64,000 bases of DNA from Coprinopsis marcescibilis (GCA_004369085.1 ML210192.1:1-64000), one strand, 5' to 3'. Positions 9,646-21,693 are shown, numbered from the stretch's first letter. The notes: generated by a model not told the origin, from the sequence alone. A program made the numbers and translations.

Positions 9646-11041
9646 ATGTTCAGCGTAGCCCAAGCATTCATCGACGAGAGTTATCCACCCAAGTCGCGGT
9701 TCCGCGTCGACGACATTCCAGACTTGACGGGGAAAGTCGCGATCGTGACCGGCTCTAATACAGGTAAGTGCTCGTTTGACTCTTCGTAACGAATCGTCGG
9801 CGGGTATCGCTGACATGGAGTCGGTTTGTTACCACCAACAGGGGTAGGAAAGGAAACTGCCAAGGTAGTGCATCCCTAACCCTGCGCTTTTTCGAGCATA
9901 GCTAACGACTAGGTCTGCGAATCTGCCGCAGGCTCTTCTCAACCACAATGCAAAGGTTTATATCGCGGCTCGCAACCCGGACAAAGCAGCAGAAGCCATC
10001 AAGGACTTGAAGGAGCAAACTGGCAAAGAAGCCATTTTCCTCAAACTCGACCTCGCCGACTTGAGCTCTATCAAGAGTTCTGTGGAGGAATTTGTGAGGT
10101 GCGTTATTGGAAGCTTCCGGGCTCGCTTGTGCTGAAAATTAAAATTGGCATCTACAGTAAGGAGAAAGAGTTGCATATCCTGTTCAACAATGCGTACGTT
10201 CAATATGATCTTCAGTTAGGGGCCATCTTTGATTGTTTTTCACAGCGGCGTTATGCACTGTCCCGTTCCTGAAGTCACTGCACAAGGCTACGACCTGCAG
10301 TTCGGAACCAATGTTCTCGGTATGCTATATATCTCTGTACTAGAACTTCCACTTACTGCGGTACAGGTCACTTCTATCTCACCAAGCTGTTAATTCCCAT
10401 CCTCACCGCTACCGCCAAATCGACAGCAGAGGGAAAGACACGAGTTATAAACACGTCTTCCCTCATGTCTCGTCTAGGAAATATCGACTTCAACACCCTG
10501 AAAGACGGCCCCGCACGCAGGAAGAAGTTCAGTTCCACACTGTACAGCCAAAGCAAACTGGTTCGAGTGGCGGTCTTCATACCTCGTCTATCCCACTGAT
10601 GGCCTCGCCAGGGAAATGTGATGCTCTCCAATGAGATTGCGAAGCGATACGGGGAGCAAGGAATCATATCCGTCGCATGCAATCCTGGGAACTTGGATAC
10701 AGACCTTTGGCGTCATATGCCCGATCTGATGCAGCGAGTCATGGTGGGACTAATCATGATCATCATACATAGTATCTTTACTCACACTTCTGCTAGCGCC
10801 TGATGATCCACCCTCTGTCGCAAGGTGCACTCACCCAGCTTTGGGCCGGAACGACCGATGATGGGCTGACTATGAACGGAAAGGTGCGTTTGTTGGGAGT
10901 TTAATTCCCCAGTTGGCTAATGTTTTTACCTAGTATCTGGCCCCTTGGGCACGAATTGGGAATCCGAACCCACTTGCCCTTGACGAAGTCCTTTGCGAAG
11001 ATCTGTGGACTTGGTTGGAAGAGCAGGTTGAGTCTGTGTAG
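9646..11041 (+). CDS. Short-chain dehydrogenase/reductase (retinol dehydrogenase/WW-oxidoreductase-like)
   Basis: ATG at 9646 ([19 protein letters not shown]) with exons split by about seven short introns. The Rossmann glycine motif TGSNTGVG is interrupted by the first intron. Then come NNAG, the substrate-site serine block INTSS and the catalytic YSQSK motif. After that an intron (about 10560-10612, ending CGCCAG) leads into [18 protein letters not shown]...[11 protein letters not shown]. The C-terminal exon reads [12 protein letters not shown]...[12 protein letters not shown] and stops at 11039-11041. The length is about 320 residues, usual for fungal RDH-like SDRs, which use NADP(H) to interconvert alcohols and carbonyls. 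The substrate cannot be told from sequence. The fold and catalytic residues are complete. Confidence 0.85.
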
Positions 11042-11555
11042 GGCCGTTATTTGTCTGTACCTCCGTACTAGTCCCTTGTCATTATCACATCCTTCGCTTC
11101 GTGTTCTCTGGGGACCCGATCTGAGAGAGGAAAATATAGATGAGTACAACTTTGCGGTCAGCGACGTCGACGCGTCCTTGAGTGTGTCCCTTCTTCTTTC
11201 GCGATATTTCGATTGATAGTGAGTAGCTGCTCATCGAGCTTAGACACCTATGGGAAGGACCACGCCAGAGAAACGTGAAACGTACCTCTTGCAAATTTGA
11301 CCGTTCAACAGGCGATACGCTCAGCTGCAGCTTCGTCGAGATGCCCTTTGTGTGTCCAGTCTTTACTACTATTTCTTTAGCGTGTGCATAGCATACACAA
11401 CCTGCGATCTCAGCATTGAATCAGAACTGTACGGCTTTTCCTCAACCAGCCACGAAGAATAGGCGCTCGTCAGGCGCATCAAGTCCCTTGGGGCTCCCCT
11501 TTCGCAACCAACCAACATTCTTCATCTCTCTCTTACGTCTGTACTCAGGCGGCTC
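11042..11555. other. Intergenic
   Basis: No supported exon or repeat is seen. Confidence 0.35.
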
Positions 11556-11800
11556 ATGTGCAATGCTTTCAATCGTCGCATCGAGTTGGGATTACCGAGT
11601 GATGCGCCTGCGATCATAGAGGATTTTGAAGAGCTTCAAGCGCGTCAAAAGGTCTATGAAGAACCTCCAGGATGGGAAAGGCGAGCACAGCCTCTTCGTG
11701 AGAATGTTTTTATTCCAAACGGCGAGGGAAGCGAGTTGGATGAGGATGATGAAGGCGTTAGCATTTGTCCAGACGCCTCATATTCATATCATATAACCGA
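11556..11800 (+). CDS. Possible unrecognised exon
   Basis: An open frame from ATG at 11556 has a protein-like composition (LPSDAPAIIEDFEELQARQ, acidic SELDEDDEGV) and then runs on into the metallophosphoesterase in a different frame, so any real exon must splice out before about 11834. I recognise no family and cannot find a confident donor. It may be a small gene, an upstream ORF of the phosphoesterase, or chance. Confidence 0.2.
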
Positions 11801-11833
11801 CAAAGTTGAACTCAGTAGTAACATCTGCTGTCA

Positions 11834-12772
11834 ATGGACGCTCTTCTGGAGCGACGTCCGCCAACTATCTGGGAACGATTCAAGTCCTCTCCTCTTCTCT
11901 TCTTCACCCGACTGCTTTACACTCCTCTTTTGCCCTCCAAACCTGACCGTCTCGACAAACTCCGCATCATTTGCATTTCCGACACCCACAACTCCCACAA
12001 CCTGCAACCCCCTCTCCCAGCCGGGGACATCCTCATCCACGCCGGGGACCTGACCAACTCTGGCACAAGGCAGGAGCTCGACGCCGTCTTGTGCTGGCTC
12101 GAATCCCAACCATATCCGCACAAGCTGTTCATAGCCGGAAATCACGATACATGTCTTGCAGATCCAGATATGCCCCTGTACATTTCCGCGACGTACCCTA
12201 GCCTTACGTACCTCCCAGAGGCGTCCGCCAGCATCACAGTGCGCGGCCGCACCCTACGCGTCTATGGTAGTCCCTACACACCCAAGTACGGGTCCTGGGC
12301 ATTCCAATACCCGCGTGTCTCGCCACTGCTCTACTACTCCCCCTCCCAAAACTCCGGATCCGGATCCGAATCCGAATGGGAAGCGACCGACATCTGGTCC
12401 CGCATCCCGCTTCTCACAGACATTCTCATCACCCACGGTCCGCCGTTCGGGCACTTGGACCTCGACAGGATGGGGTGTTACCCGCTTTTGGCGGTGCTGT
12501 GGCGCATAAGGCCCGCGTTGCATGCCTTTGGGCACATCCACGCTGCGAGGGGCGTGGAGGCTGTTAGATGGGATAAGGTGAGTGCTGCGTATGAAGATGT
12601 GTGTGCTGGGAGGGTGGGCTGGAGTGGGCTGGTGCGGTTGGGTTGGTGGGTGGTTGTAGGGTGGGTTTGGAGGAGCCCTGTTGGGGGAGGGGTGACTGTT
12701 ATGGTTAATGCTGCGTCTGTTGGGGGTCTTGGGGATGACCAGAGAAAGGGGGCTGTTGTAGTTGAGATTTAG
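11834..12772 (+). CDS. Calcineurin-like metallophosphoesterase (MPPED1/2-like)
   Basis: A single-exon 312-residue frame. All metal-ligand blocks are present in order: ISDTH near residue 49, GDLTN near 71, GNHD near 101, THGPPFGH near 203 and FGHIHAARG near 237. The spacing fits the small MPPED/239AB branch, which lacks extra domains. A hydrophobic stretch near residues 255-272 is rich in Trp and Val and falls where the core strand normally returns; it may be divergent. These enzymes use two metals to hydrolyse phosphodiesters such as cyclic nucleotides, but the substrate here is unknown. The end of the frame is G/T-rich and unusually repetitive in Val, Gly and Trp. Confidence 0.85.
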   Translation: MDALLERRPPTIWERFKSSPLLFFTRLLYTPLLPSKPDRLDKLRIICISDTHNSHNLQPPLPAGDILIHAGDLTNSGTRQELDAVLCWLESQPYPHKLFIAGNHDTCLADPDMPLYISATYPSLTYLPEASASITVRGRTLRVYGSPYTPKYGSWAFQYPRVSPLLYYSPSQNSGSGSESEWEATDIWSRIPLLTDILITHGPPFGHLDLDRMGCYPLLAVLWRIRPALHAFGHIHAARGVEAVRWDKVSAAYEDVCAGRVGWSGLVRLGWWVVVGWVWRSPVGGGVTVMVNAASVGGLGDDQRKGAVVVEI

Positions 12773-13023
12773 AGCTCGTTGTTCTGTCCACAGGTCTACA
12801 ACAGTCTTCGTGATCACTTAAAATTTATTATTTCTGAAGCGGCAGCATTTATATTTTTGACTTGAAAATCGTTTCCCATTGAAATTATGTTTTCTCTTTT
12901 CGACACATTGGGGTAGGTAGGTTTCACTCGCCATGTTTCGTCGATAAGCTCGAGAAATATCGAGAACCGAATATACATTGCAATGCAAGGCATACAGTCA
13001 ATACTAAGTTTAGTCACTATAAA

Positions 13024-14892
13024 TCAAGTGCAGCTCCTGCTTCCCGTAGTTCTACCCCTCTTAGCCCTAGCCCTGCCTTTCCTTGTCCTCTTCAACCTCT
13101 GAGTCTGAGCAGGATTCGAGCCTGAGCCCTGACTCAACTCCACCGATGCTGATGCCGATGCTGATGCCACACTCTGATTTCCCACCAACGCAGCTCCGGG
13201 CGCCGCATCAACCTTCTCCTCCTCCTCCTCCTCCAAATCCCTCAACGCAACAGCAATCCGCCTCACCGCTTCCTCCATCTCCTCGTCCGACAGCAAACTG
13301 AACGACAACCTCACCCGCGCCGTCGTCCGTCCATCCGGGAAGGCAGTGGCGCCAGGCAGAAGCAACACCCCACGGGCAATCGCCTTGTCCCGGATGAAGG
13401 CCGTTGAGTCGCCTTCGACCTCGGCTCCTGGACGATGTGAAGCGCCGAGATGATGCGGATGCGGATGAGCGGGCAAGTTGACTTGGACTTTGACTTTAAG
13501 CTTGAGCTTGAGCCAGAAAAACATGGACGCAGTCGGGGGCTCCCACTCTGCCAATCCACGCAAATGCTTGACGAGGTACGCGTGGAGGACGTCCCGCCTC
13601 GCGCGGTAAAAATCGGCTGCTCGCGCGGTATGCGCGATGAACCCGGGGAGACCCCATTCTTTCAGCAGCCGCAGGACGATGAGCTGTGCGAGGGAGTTGG
13701 GCTGGACGACGGATACTGCGCTCTGCCATGTGAGAATGTTAATAGCCAGGAACAGGTATTGTAGAGCGACGAGTAGTACGACGTACGTGCCGTTCGATCG
13801 AAGCCAGGAGGGCATCCGGTCCAGTCAGCCAACCGAGACGAAAGCCCGCGGACAGGACCTTGCTGAAGCTGTCAAACCTCAACACACGCCCCACCTCCCC
13901 GCCCAGCATCTTCTCCAGCGAGAAATAGGACGGAGGGCGGGGAGGTTCGCCGTAGTACAGGAAATAGTACGGGTCGTCTTCCAAGATCAGCAGGTCGTGC
14001 TTTCTCGCCAGTCGCAGAACTTCGACGCGTCTGCTGTATGTGGCCGTCATCCCTGCGGGGTTTGATCCATACTGGTGTGTGCAAAGAATATTGAGCATGT
14101 CAGGGGCTACCTCGGGGGGAGACTTACCGGAACGGTGTACAACACCCGCGGGAAAGGTTTGTTCGTATCCCAGTCCTCGAGCACCCTCGCGAGGTCCTCC
14201 GTCGATATCCCCTCACCATCCACATCCACAACCGCATACCCACACCCAATCGCATCCAGAATCGGCACCACAGTCCTACCATCACACATCACGCATTAGC
14301 ATCCAATACACCGAACCACACAATCCAAAAGCGAAACTCAAGTAAGTACTCACGGATAAGTAGGGCCTTCCACCAAAATGGTATCACCGGGATCGACGAG
14401 AGCATGAAGCGCCTTGTACAGCAAATCCTGGCTGCCAGCGCCGATGCTGACCCTCCACCCCTCCCCCTCCCCGCGCACATGCACGCTGCGCATCATCTCC
14501 GCCACCCACCGCACCAGCTCCGGAACGCCCGACGTCGACCCGTACTGCAGCGCACTCTCCAGCTCGCCGTCGCTCAGAGTCAGGGTCGTCAGCGCGCCAC
14601 GGTCTGGCGTACGCATGCCGAGGGTGATGTGCTCGAAAGGAAACGTCGCTGGGTTTGGTTTTCCGGCTAGCATGGATATCATCCCTGGTTGGTCCTCTAC
14701 CGAGAATAAACCCCAGACTGGGTTTCGTGGATATAGTTAGAGAGGCTCAGGGTAGCTGCAAATGGTGAGAGGGGACGTACTTGGGGAGGGGGTTCGGTGC
14801 CTCGCAGCCGTGGAGAGGAACTTGGAGGTGTAGTGCTCCGTCGGGATGATTTTCAAGGCGGGTATGGGCAGGGGCGGTTCGTGGTGTGGCAT
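13024..14892 (-). CDS. PLP-dependent aminotransferase class I/II (Aro8/2-aminoadipate type), paralog A
   Basis: Five exons read from 14892. The parts are MPHHEPPLPIPALKIIPTEHYTSKFL..., then WGLFSVEDQPGMISMLAGKPNPATFPF, GPTYP, a TVVPILDAIGCGYAVVDVD exon, YGSNPAGMTATYSRR, EDDPYYFLYYG, and the PLP-lysine block FDSFSKVLSAGFRLGWLTGP, followed by the small domain ending VRLSFSLLSDEEMEEAVRR. Residues expected for PLP binding (Asp-Pro-Tyr-Tyr, Ser-x-Ser-Lys, Arg) are present. The family transfers amino groups from aromatic amino acids or 2-aminoadipate to 2-oxoglutarate. After the catalytic domain there is an extra tail of about 65 residues, acidic then Ala/Ser-rich then strongly basic, which paralog B lacks. 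The start was chosen by comparison with paralog B. An upstream in-frame ATG at 15030 would add 46 residues of low complexity. Confidence 0.85.
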
Positions 14893-15872
14893 ATTGGACG
14901 GCTGTGAGGGTGGAGCTGGGGGTCGACGTCCGCCGTCCACCGCGAGAGCTGCTGCTATTTCAGCTCGCGGGTGTTCCATGCGCTCCTCGGCGTGATCGTC
15001 TGCGGCGGCGTCCAGTTCGAGCAACACCATCCTACTGTCGCTGCGACTAGGCTGATGGATGGCTTCTTACAGCCCAAGGAGGATTTACAGCGGGGACAAG
15101 AGGATATCCTCCTGTCGTAAGTAGATGTATTTACCGCCGTATACATACAACACCAGTGCACCAACGTGTTCTTCGAGTTCCCTTTCGGAGTAACGATTAT
15201 GAGTATTACTGCTGCTACTGCTGTTACTATAGTATGTAGTGTACAAGGCCTGTCGTGCAGCGTTTTTCACCTGCCACGACCCGAGTTACGGTAGTGCTTC
15301 TGCCCCGGCGTGATGGATACAGATGCCAGGATTTGGATGAGAACATGATGTGTGATCTACACCCGCGTCGGAATGGGTTGCACTGACTCGGACGAGGTCT
15401 TAGTGCATAAGTCCTGACCGCCCCTCGTTTGTCACTCACTCTATCAAGTACATGGTACGCGACTCCAAGGCTTTTATCCCTCGATTCATGAGTCCCTAAC
15501 ACGACCCACCGGAAGATGATCAACACCATCGGCCGCCACTCCAAGCCACTTCGTTAATCAACTTTCTGCCTGCCCTGCGACGTACGTACTTGGGAACATG
15601 TAACTGATCGACGGCGCCAACTTTATCGTTATGGACGTTCCTGAGCGCCGAGGTGGGCATGCGCTTCCACGGATACCTTCCTTGCTTCCTTCCATATTGC
15701 GTACATTCCTCGATCAAGGGTTGTTTCCTGGTGTTCGTCAACGCTTCGTCCTCTAAAAACGCAAGATCAGGTACTAAGCGCTAAATTCTAAAGACTAAAG
15801 GTTAAAGGCTACAGGCATGCAATAACACGTTAGACCTTAGAGTGGGCGGCCGTTAGTGTTGCTGTTAGTGAA

Positions 15873-15896
15873 TAGGCTAGGCTAGGCTAGGCTAGG
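15873..15896. repeat. (TAGGC)n short tandem repeat
   Basis: A little under five perfect copies of TAGGC in intergenic DNA. This is a simple microsatellite with no other feature attached. Confidence 0.8.
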
Positions 15897-16670
15897 ACAA
15901 CCAGACCGGAACTTTCGTGGGAGGTCTGGGGACAACTAAGCAGTTTGCACATTTCGCATTTAACATGTCCAACGCTCAACGTCCCGTGAAAATCCAAAGC
16001 CAGCGGCGCCCACTGGACACTAGACAGGCCTTGAATCCAAATCCTTCCTTTGTACCTTTTGAGGAAAGAAAAGAGTCCTCCGCGGATCCCCTGCATGTGA
16101 ATAGGCCACTATATACATGACGACGCATTTGCCCTACTACATAGTCCTACTCACCGTTCTGAAGGATTACCACGGAAGTTTTGGGCGTACGACTGCGCCT
16201 ACATAGCTTGAAGGCTCTTAAGAGTCTTAGCATCTTGGAGAGAGTTGGAGCGAAACTCGGCCCTCTCATCCATAGTCCAGCTCTTACATCCCAAACGCAC
16301 CAAAGCTAAAGCACTCAGGCTAAAGCTACGGAAAGATGTACCACGAACGGACGTACATATCTCTTTACACGTATATATGCAAACAAAATACAAAATACAA
16401 CCCCCATACTACAAATCAAACCACCAACTAACCAACCACGAAGATGAAAACGAAAGCACGAACGAAAAACGAATAAAGTACCCAACACAGAATACCGCAC
16501 TCAGTATTACCAAGTGACAGGTACTTTGCATGTAGGGAGAAACCCTGCCACTCCCTCCGCCCAACAGCACGGAGCCTCTCGCGCCACCGTCTAATCTAAT
16601 AGTACTCAACTGCCAGACCACATACGTTAAGCAGCGGCAGTTCCGAGCCCTGTCGTGGCGGTGACACATA

Positions 16671-16693
16671 GACAGACAGACAGACAGACAGAC
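16671..16693. repeat. (GACA)n microsatellite
   Basis: Nearly six perfect GACA units, about 200 bp past the stop of the minus-strand aspartic protease. Confidence 0.85.
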
Positions 16694-16889
16694 GTGTCGA
16701 TCGGGCATCGGGCACAGTTTGTCGTGGCGGGGACCGCCAAGGTCAGACTCTGTTCTGATTCAATCACGGTCCGACCCAATCCGCGCACAGACCTCAGCGC
16801 TGTGCGATGCCATTGCCCAAGCAACACTCCCTATCCCATCCCATCCCTTCTCCCTACAACCAATCCCAACCAACACTTGAAACACCACC

Positions 16890-18894
16890 CTACCGAACCC
16901 CCCTCCCCCTCCTCGCCCGATACACAAAAAACCCAGCAAGCACAATCAACACCCCCACAACCGCCACAGCCGCCACAATCGCCGAATGCACGCGCGAGCT
17001 CGAGGCTGACGCCGGTGGAGCGTCGCCATCTTCGTCTTCATCGCCGTCGTCCCGCGTGGCCAGGCGGACGGTTACGAAATCTGTATGGGCTGAAGGTTGG
17101 TGGTTAGTTGGTGTTTTAGTCGGTGGAGGAGGGAATAGGAAGGAGGGAGGAAAGAGGAGGGAGAAGGAGGGAGGGAAGGATGAGGGAAGAGGGAAGAGGG
17201 AAGAGAAAGGAAAGAGAAATAAGCTCACCTTCAACCGGATCAGTAAGCGATAAAAGCTGGACATACGGTTCCTCCCTCAGATCCTCCACCGAATCCGGGA
17301 CGAAATCCCCATAATCAAACAAAGTATACACATTGCGCACTAGACCCCACCGCACTTAGCTTGCACCGCTTCGAAAAGGGAAAAACACACGCACTGAACG
17401 CCATACCGAGTACCATGTCGAAACTCGGCTGAGAGCCTCTTTCAAACGTAAACGGCTGGAACTGCCCAGAGAGTTCAGGTTTATCCAAACAAAAGGGAAG
17501 AGGAACGTACGGTACCGATGCACGCTCTCTCGCCTCTGATGGTGTTATTGCTGAGCATCCCCAGCCCAAGGTCCTCCGGCTGCCTATACGAAACCATCAA
17601 CAAGCACCCAACAAGCACCACGAGCAGCCCGACGCACATGGTCATATCCAGCGGATGGATCGGGTACACCCGTCCCCCAAAGCGAAAGCTCACATTCACT
17701 TCATGCCTACACGGCAAGATCCACACGCTCCCTATCCCATTAATAGACACATACTGCGCGCCCGCAAATTTACCATATATCGCGTCTGCTACGGACCTAA
17801 GGGAATAGTTGATCGAGGGCTGGGGGTGTCATGGCGCTTGACGTACCGAGGGACCTGTGGCAGGCTAAAGCCGCTGTCGAACACGACAGTAGGCCTCGCC
17901 GGTGACCCTGAATGGCGGACCTCGCTGAGCAGGGGGATGGGCTCCCCATCTGGACCGATTATGCCCTCCTCGTCGAGCAGCACCTGCAGATGCTGGTCGC
18001 CGTCCACATCATCGGGCAGCTTGGTGATGTTGAGCCGGGGCTGGGCGAGGATGGAGCGGTACTGCCCGATTATTTCCCCGACCGTTAGTGTACCTGTAAA
18101 GCGATCTGTCGGGTCTGCATAGCTCGAGGTTAACAAGAGGTGGCATGTTTGGACAGGAAACCAAACCTTTTTCTCGGCCGAGGAGGATTGTAAAGTAGTT
18201 TGGGGCGGTGATGTTTTGGTGGAAGAGGCGGTAGAGGACTGGGTCTGCGGCAGGCGGTGTGAGGAGGTTGTGGAAGGAGGAGCCGGAGCTCGGGCCCAAG
18301 CCTGGGTGTGGGGTAAGAGCGTGCTCGGGAGAGGGTTAGGGTGCTTACCGAGGGTGCCAAAGTTTTCGAGGTGGCTGTCGTCTGGCTGGACTTGGACTGT
18401 GCAGTGGTGTTAGCGTTCTGCTGCGGGTGAGGGATGAGAGACAGACGGAAGGCCTGGTCTGGGACTCGATAGTCGCCGAAATGCAGATCGGCGGTCTTGA
18501 CGGGGCCTGTAGAGGGAATGAATGAATGAATGGGAGGCCGGGCGGTGGATTACATACCTTCTACGTTCTTCTGGGCATACCTCCCTTGAGCTCGCTGGCC
18601 TGTGTCGGTACTGTTGGCGACATTGCCAGCGACCCAGAGATCGGCGCTAGAGAGAGACGATCAGACGGTGAGGAGGGCAGAGGGGGAAGAGGTAAACCTT
18701 CCGGTGTCGATGAGGACGGTGAAGGACTGGCCTCCGAGGTCGATGTTTGCGTGGTAGTTGATGTCCTGGAAGTTGTGGAGGGCGAGACCTGGAGAGCGTT
18801 GGTGGAGCAGCTTGCGGGCTGTGAGATTGGTGGCGATGTGGATTGAGAAGGCGGAGGCGAGGGGCAGCAGGACGAGCGGGAGGAGGACGAGCAT
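16890..18894 (-). CDS. Membrane-anchored pepsin-like aspartic protease (A1), short-tail member
   Basis: The start at 18894 gives a signal peptide (MLVLLPLVLLPLASAFS). About nine exons follow. The first catalytic motif VLIDTG is split by an intron and continues S-ADLWV, as in pepsins. GLGPSSGSSFHNLL and FTILLGRE follow, and the C-lobe motif is VVFDSGFSLPQVP. The later parts CIGT-FQPF...FDMVLGMAF and SVYTLFDYGDF match the pepsin C-terminal strands. After these come an acidic linker and one membrane helix (AIVAAVAVVGVLIVLAGFFVY) with a short basic tail to the stop at 16890. In the C-lobe motif the residue after Gly is Phe, where pepsins have Ser or Thr. The gene is divergent to a paralog starting 268 bp away. 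An extracellular or vacuolar-side membrane-tethered protease is inferred. Confidence 0.8.
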
Positions 18895-19162
18895 CGGGAG
18901 AGTTTACATGCACGGAGAGGGCGGGGACGATGAGCGCGGAGGCTGGGAGAGGGCGGGGAACGACAGGCGACGACAGGCGACGACGAGCATGAAGACACTG
19001 GCGATGACAGAACTCTTTGGAGCTTGGCTTGGCTGCATTTCTTGGCGCCTGGCATGTTTTCAACAAGCAGTTCTTGTTGCGAATCGGAAAAGAGGCCAAA
19101 GCTGAGCGTGCGACCAACCGACGCGCGATTCTTCTCCTTTCTCTTCTTCAGTCTCCTTACAA
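18895..19162. promoter_or_regulatory. Shared divergent promoter of the protease pair
   Basis: A 268-bp gap between the two start codons, containing a C/T-rich tract (CTTCTCCTTTCTCTTCTTC) before the plus-strand start, as is common in fungal core promoters. No TATA box is clear. Confidence 0.5.
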
Positions 19163-21693
19163 ATGCGCTCTTTTCTAATACCACTTTCCTTACTAGCTAC
19201 TGTCTATGCCACCAGAGTCCCGTTCGAAGTCCATCTCACAGACAAGCCGTCCGCTGCTGGCCTCACTCGCAGAGCCGCCACCGCCGTAGGCAACACCGGC
19301 AACGCCCAATACGTCGCAAACATCTCCATCGCAGGCAACAACGTCCCTGTGCTGCTCGACACTGGCAGGTACGTGCTCGTCGTCGTGCTCGTCGTGCTCC
19401 CACTCATCCATGTCCAGCTCGGATCTCTGGGTCTACTTTCCCACTACTCCATCCAACATCGACCAGCTGCAGGACACCGGCACAGAAGTCTCGCTCAACT
19501 ATGCCATCGGTCGTGCTCACGGTAAGCCCCCCTCTCCTCGTCGTCGCCAGCCAGCTAACGGAATGCCCTAGGCACCGCCCACCGCGGCCCCGTATCATTT
19601 GCGGGCTACACTGTCCGTGACCAGCCATTCCGTGCGTACCCCCTCAAACAGCATTCCCTCCGCTAACCCTCCCCAGTCTACGTCAAGGACGCCAGCACAT
19701 TCTCCTCCGACATCCACGACCAAGGCTACGACGGCCTCTTTGGGCTGGGCCCAAACTCGGGCAGCGTCATCCGCAAAAAGCTCGACAAGAAAGGCGCAGA
19801 CACCTTTATGCAAAACATATTCAACAACGCAGACCTCGACCGCAACTACATCACCGTCCTGCTCGACCGCAAGAAGGACCCGTCCGACCCCTTCCAGGGC
19901 CAGATGACCATCTCTGAGATCATCCCCGAGTTTGCAAACATCACCTCGGCCCCCAAGCTCGACGTCGACACCGTCATGCGGCTGCTCAAGTCTGGTGCGT
20001 CATCTTCTCTCTTCCCGCGTCTGTGCACTCATCGCTGCGTCTAGACCAGCACTGGCAGGCCCTGACCGACAAGGACAACGGGATCATCGGGCCAGATGGC
20101 AACCCCATCAAGCTCAAATCCATCGTCCCAGGCGCACCAGACGAGCAAATGGTCGCAGTCATCGACACAGGGTGCGTTCGTAATCACTGCCCTAACCTTT
20201 TCTCACTTACCCCCGTACAGATTCACATTCTCCCAAGTCCCCCGAGAAGTCGCCGACCAGATCTACGGCCGCGTCAAAGGCGCGGCATACGACGCCAAGA
20301 ACGAGTGGTGGCTCGTACCGTGCGGGCAGTACCTCAACATCTCGTTCAATTTCGCAGGCGTAAACTACCCCATCCACCCGCTCGATACCGTTGACGACAA
20401 CTTTGACCGATACGATGCCACCGGGAAGAAGGTGTGCATTGGATCCGTACGTGTCTTTCCCCCTTCTTTCGTGCCCCGCTCATACTAAGAATCTTGCAGT
20501 TCCAGCCGATCACGACTGCGTTTAGCTTGCTGGGCCATTACGATATGATCCTCGGCATGTCTTTCCGTGCGTCCCCTTCCTCCATTACTATTTACTATCA
20601 CGCACCGCTAACCCCCACGGCAGTCCGCAGCGTCTACGCCCTGTTTGACTTTGGCGAATGGATCGAGAACGGGACGGGCGACCACCCGTTCATCCAGATG
20701 GTCTCGCACACCAACCCACGTACCGCTCGCGCAGACTTTGTGCAGACCCGGCTGGCGGGGCTCGACACCATCAGCGACGCGCGGTGGCAATTGCTGCCCA
20801 TGGAGCAGATGCAGGCGTCGCCCGTGTCGGACGAGGAGAAGAAGAAAAAGTACCAGGAGATGGTGTTGAGTCGCTGGCCGTATATCCTCGGAGGGTGTCT
20901 CGCGTTTGTGGTCATTTGCGTGGGGCTGTGTGTGTGGAGGTGCTGTTGCCGCAAGGCCAAGGCCAAGGGCGCGAAAGGTGGGAAGGGTAATGCCAAGGGA
21001 GGGTTGAAGAGCAGGTTTGGGTTTGGTGGTGGGAGGGAGAAGGAAGGGAGGAAGGAGTTGGAGGATGCGTATAATTCGGGGGCATTTTCGGAGAGTAGTG
21101 GGAAGGCGGGTGAGGCGCTTGGGGCGGGGAGGTCGCCGTATGGGAATATGCCGTCGCAGACGCACCTCCCGCTCGGCCGGAATGCGTCTGCTGTTGATTT
21201 GGGGGAGAGGCCGTCGGGGCAGTACGAACGTCCGTCTGGGCAGTATGAACGTCCGTCGGGCCAGTACGAGAGGGGCGTCGACGGACGCGGATCGCTCTCC
21301 CAGCCACCGCAGCAGCACTCGCAGTACCACCCACAACCACAGCAGTACGACCAGTACGACCAGCCGACGTATTCACCGCGTGCTGCGCAGATGCAGGCTC
21401 AGAATCCGTTTGCGTCTCAGCAGAGCTTGCATCATCCCCAACAACAACAACAGCAGGACCCGTTTAATGCGCCCCCGGCTCCGCCTGGGTACCAACAGCA
21501 GCAGCACGATGGTACAGGTTATTCCCAGCAGCAGCAGCATTACCAACAACCGCAGCAACAACAGCAACCGCAGGATGGGTACGCGCTTGATGCATACCCG
21601 CAGTACCCCCAGCAGAGCTATGGGCAGGAGTATCGGCAGCAGGGTGATGCGTATGGGGGCTACACCCAGGGTGGGGGCTATCATGCGCGTTGA
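19163..21693 (+). CDS. Membrane-anchored pepsin-like aspartic protease (A1) with long Q/P/Y-rich tail
   Basis: Eight exons join to exactly 726 codons. A signal peptide (MRSFLIPLSLLATVYA) is followed by VLLDTG near residue 67, split by an intron and continued by SSDLWVYFP. GYDGLFGLG follows, and the second motif is VAVIDTGFTFSQVP near residue 270. CIGSFQPI...YDMILGMSF and SVYALFDFGEW follow. A membrane helix (WPYILGGCLAFVVICVGLCVW, about residues 453-475) is followed by a Cys-rich juxtamembrane CCCRKAKAKG. The cytosolic tail of about 245 residues carries three ERPSGQY-type repeats, then Gln-, Pro- and Tyr-rich sequence with poly-Gln runs. As in the neighbour, Phe replaces the usual Ser/Thr after the second DTG. 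The protease domain faces outward; the function of the long tail is unknown. Confidence 0.85.

Larger units (their letters stand above)
14893..16889. other. 2-kb intergenic stretch
   Basis: No exon is supported. It holds the aminotransferase promoter, a GGCTA pentamer run at 15873 and, near 16671, a GACA tetramer run just beyond the end of the minus-strand protease. Confidence 0.45.

Noticed and set aside
12254..12817. 187-codon minus-strand frame opposite the metallophosphoesterase
   Set aside because: A shadow of a GC-rich coding exon. Pro/His-rich with no family motif, while the plus strand holds all metal-binding blocks.
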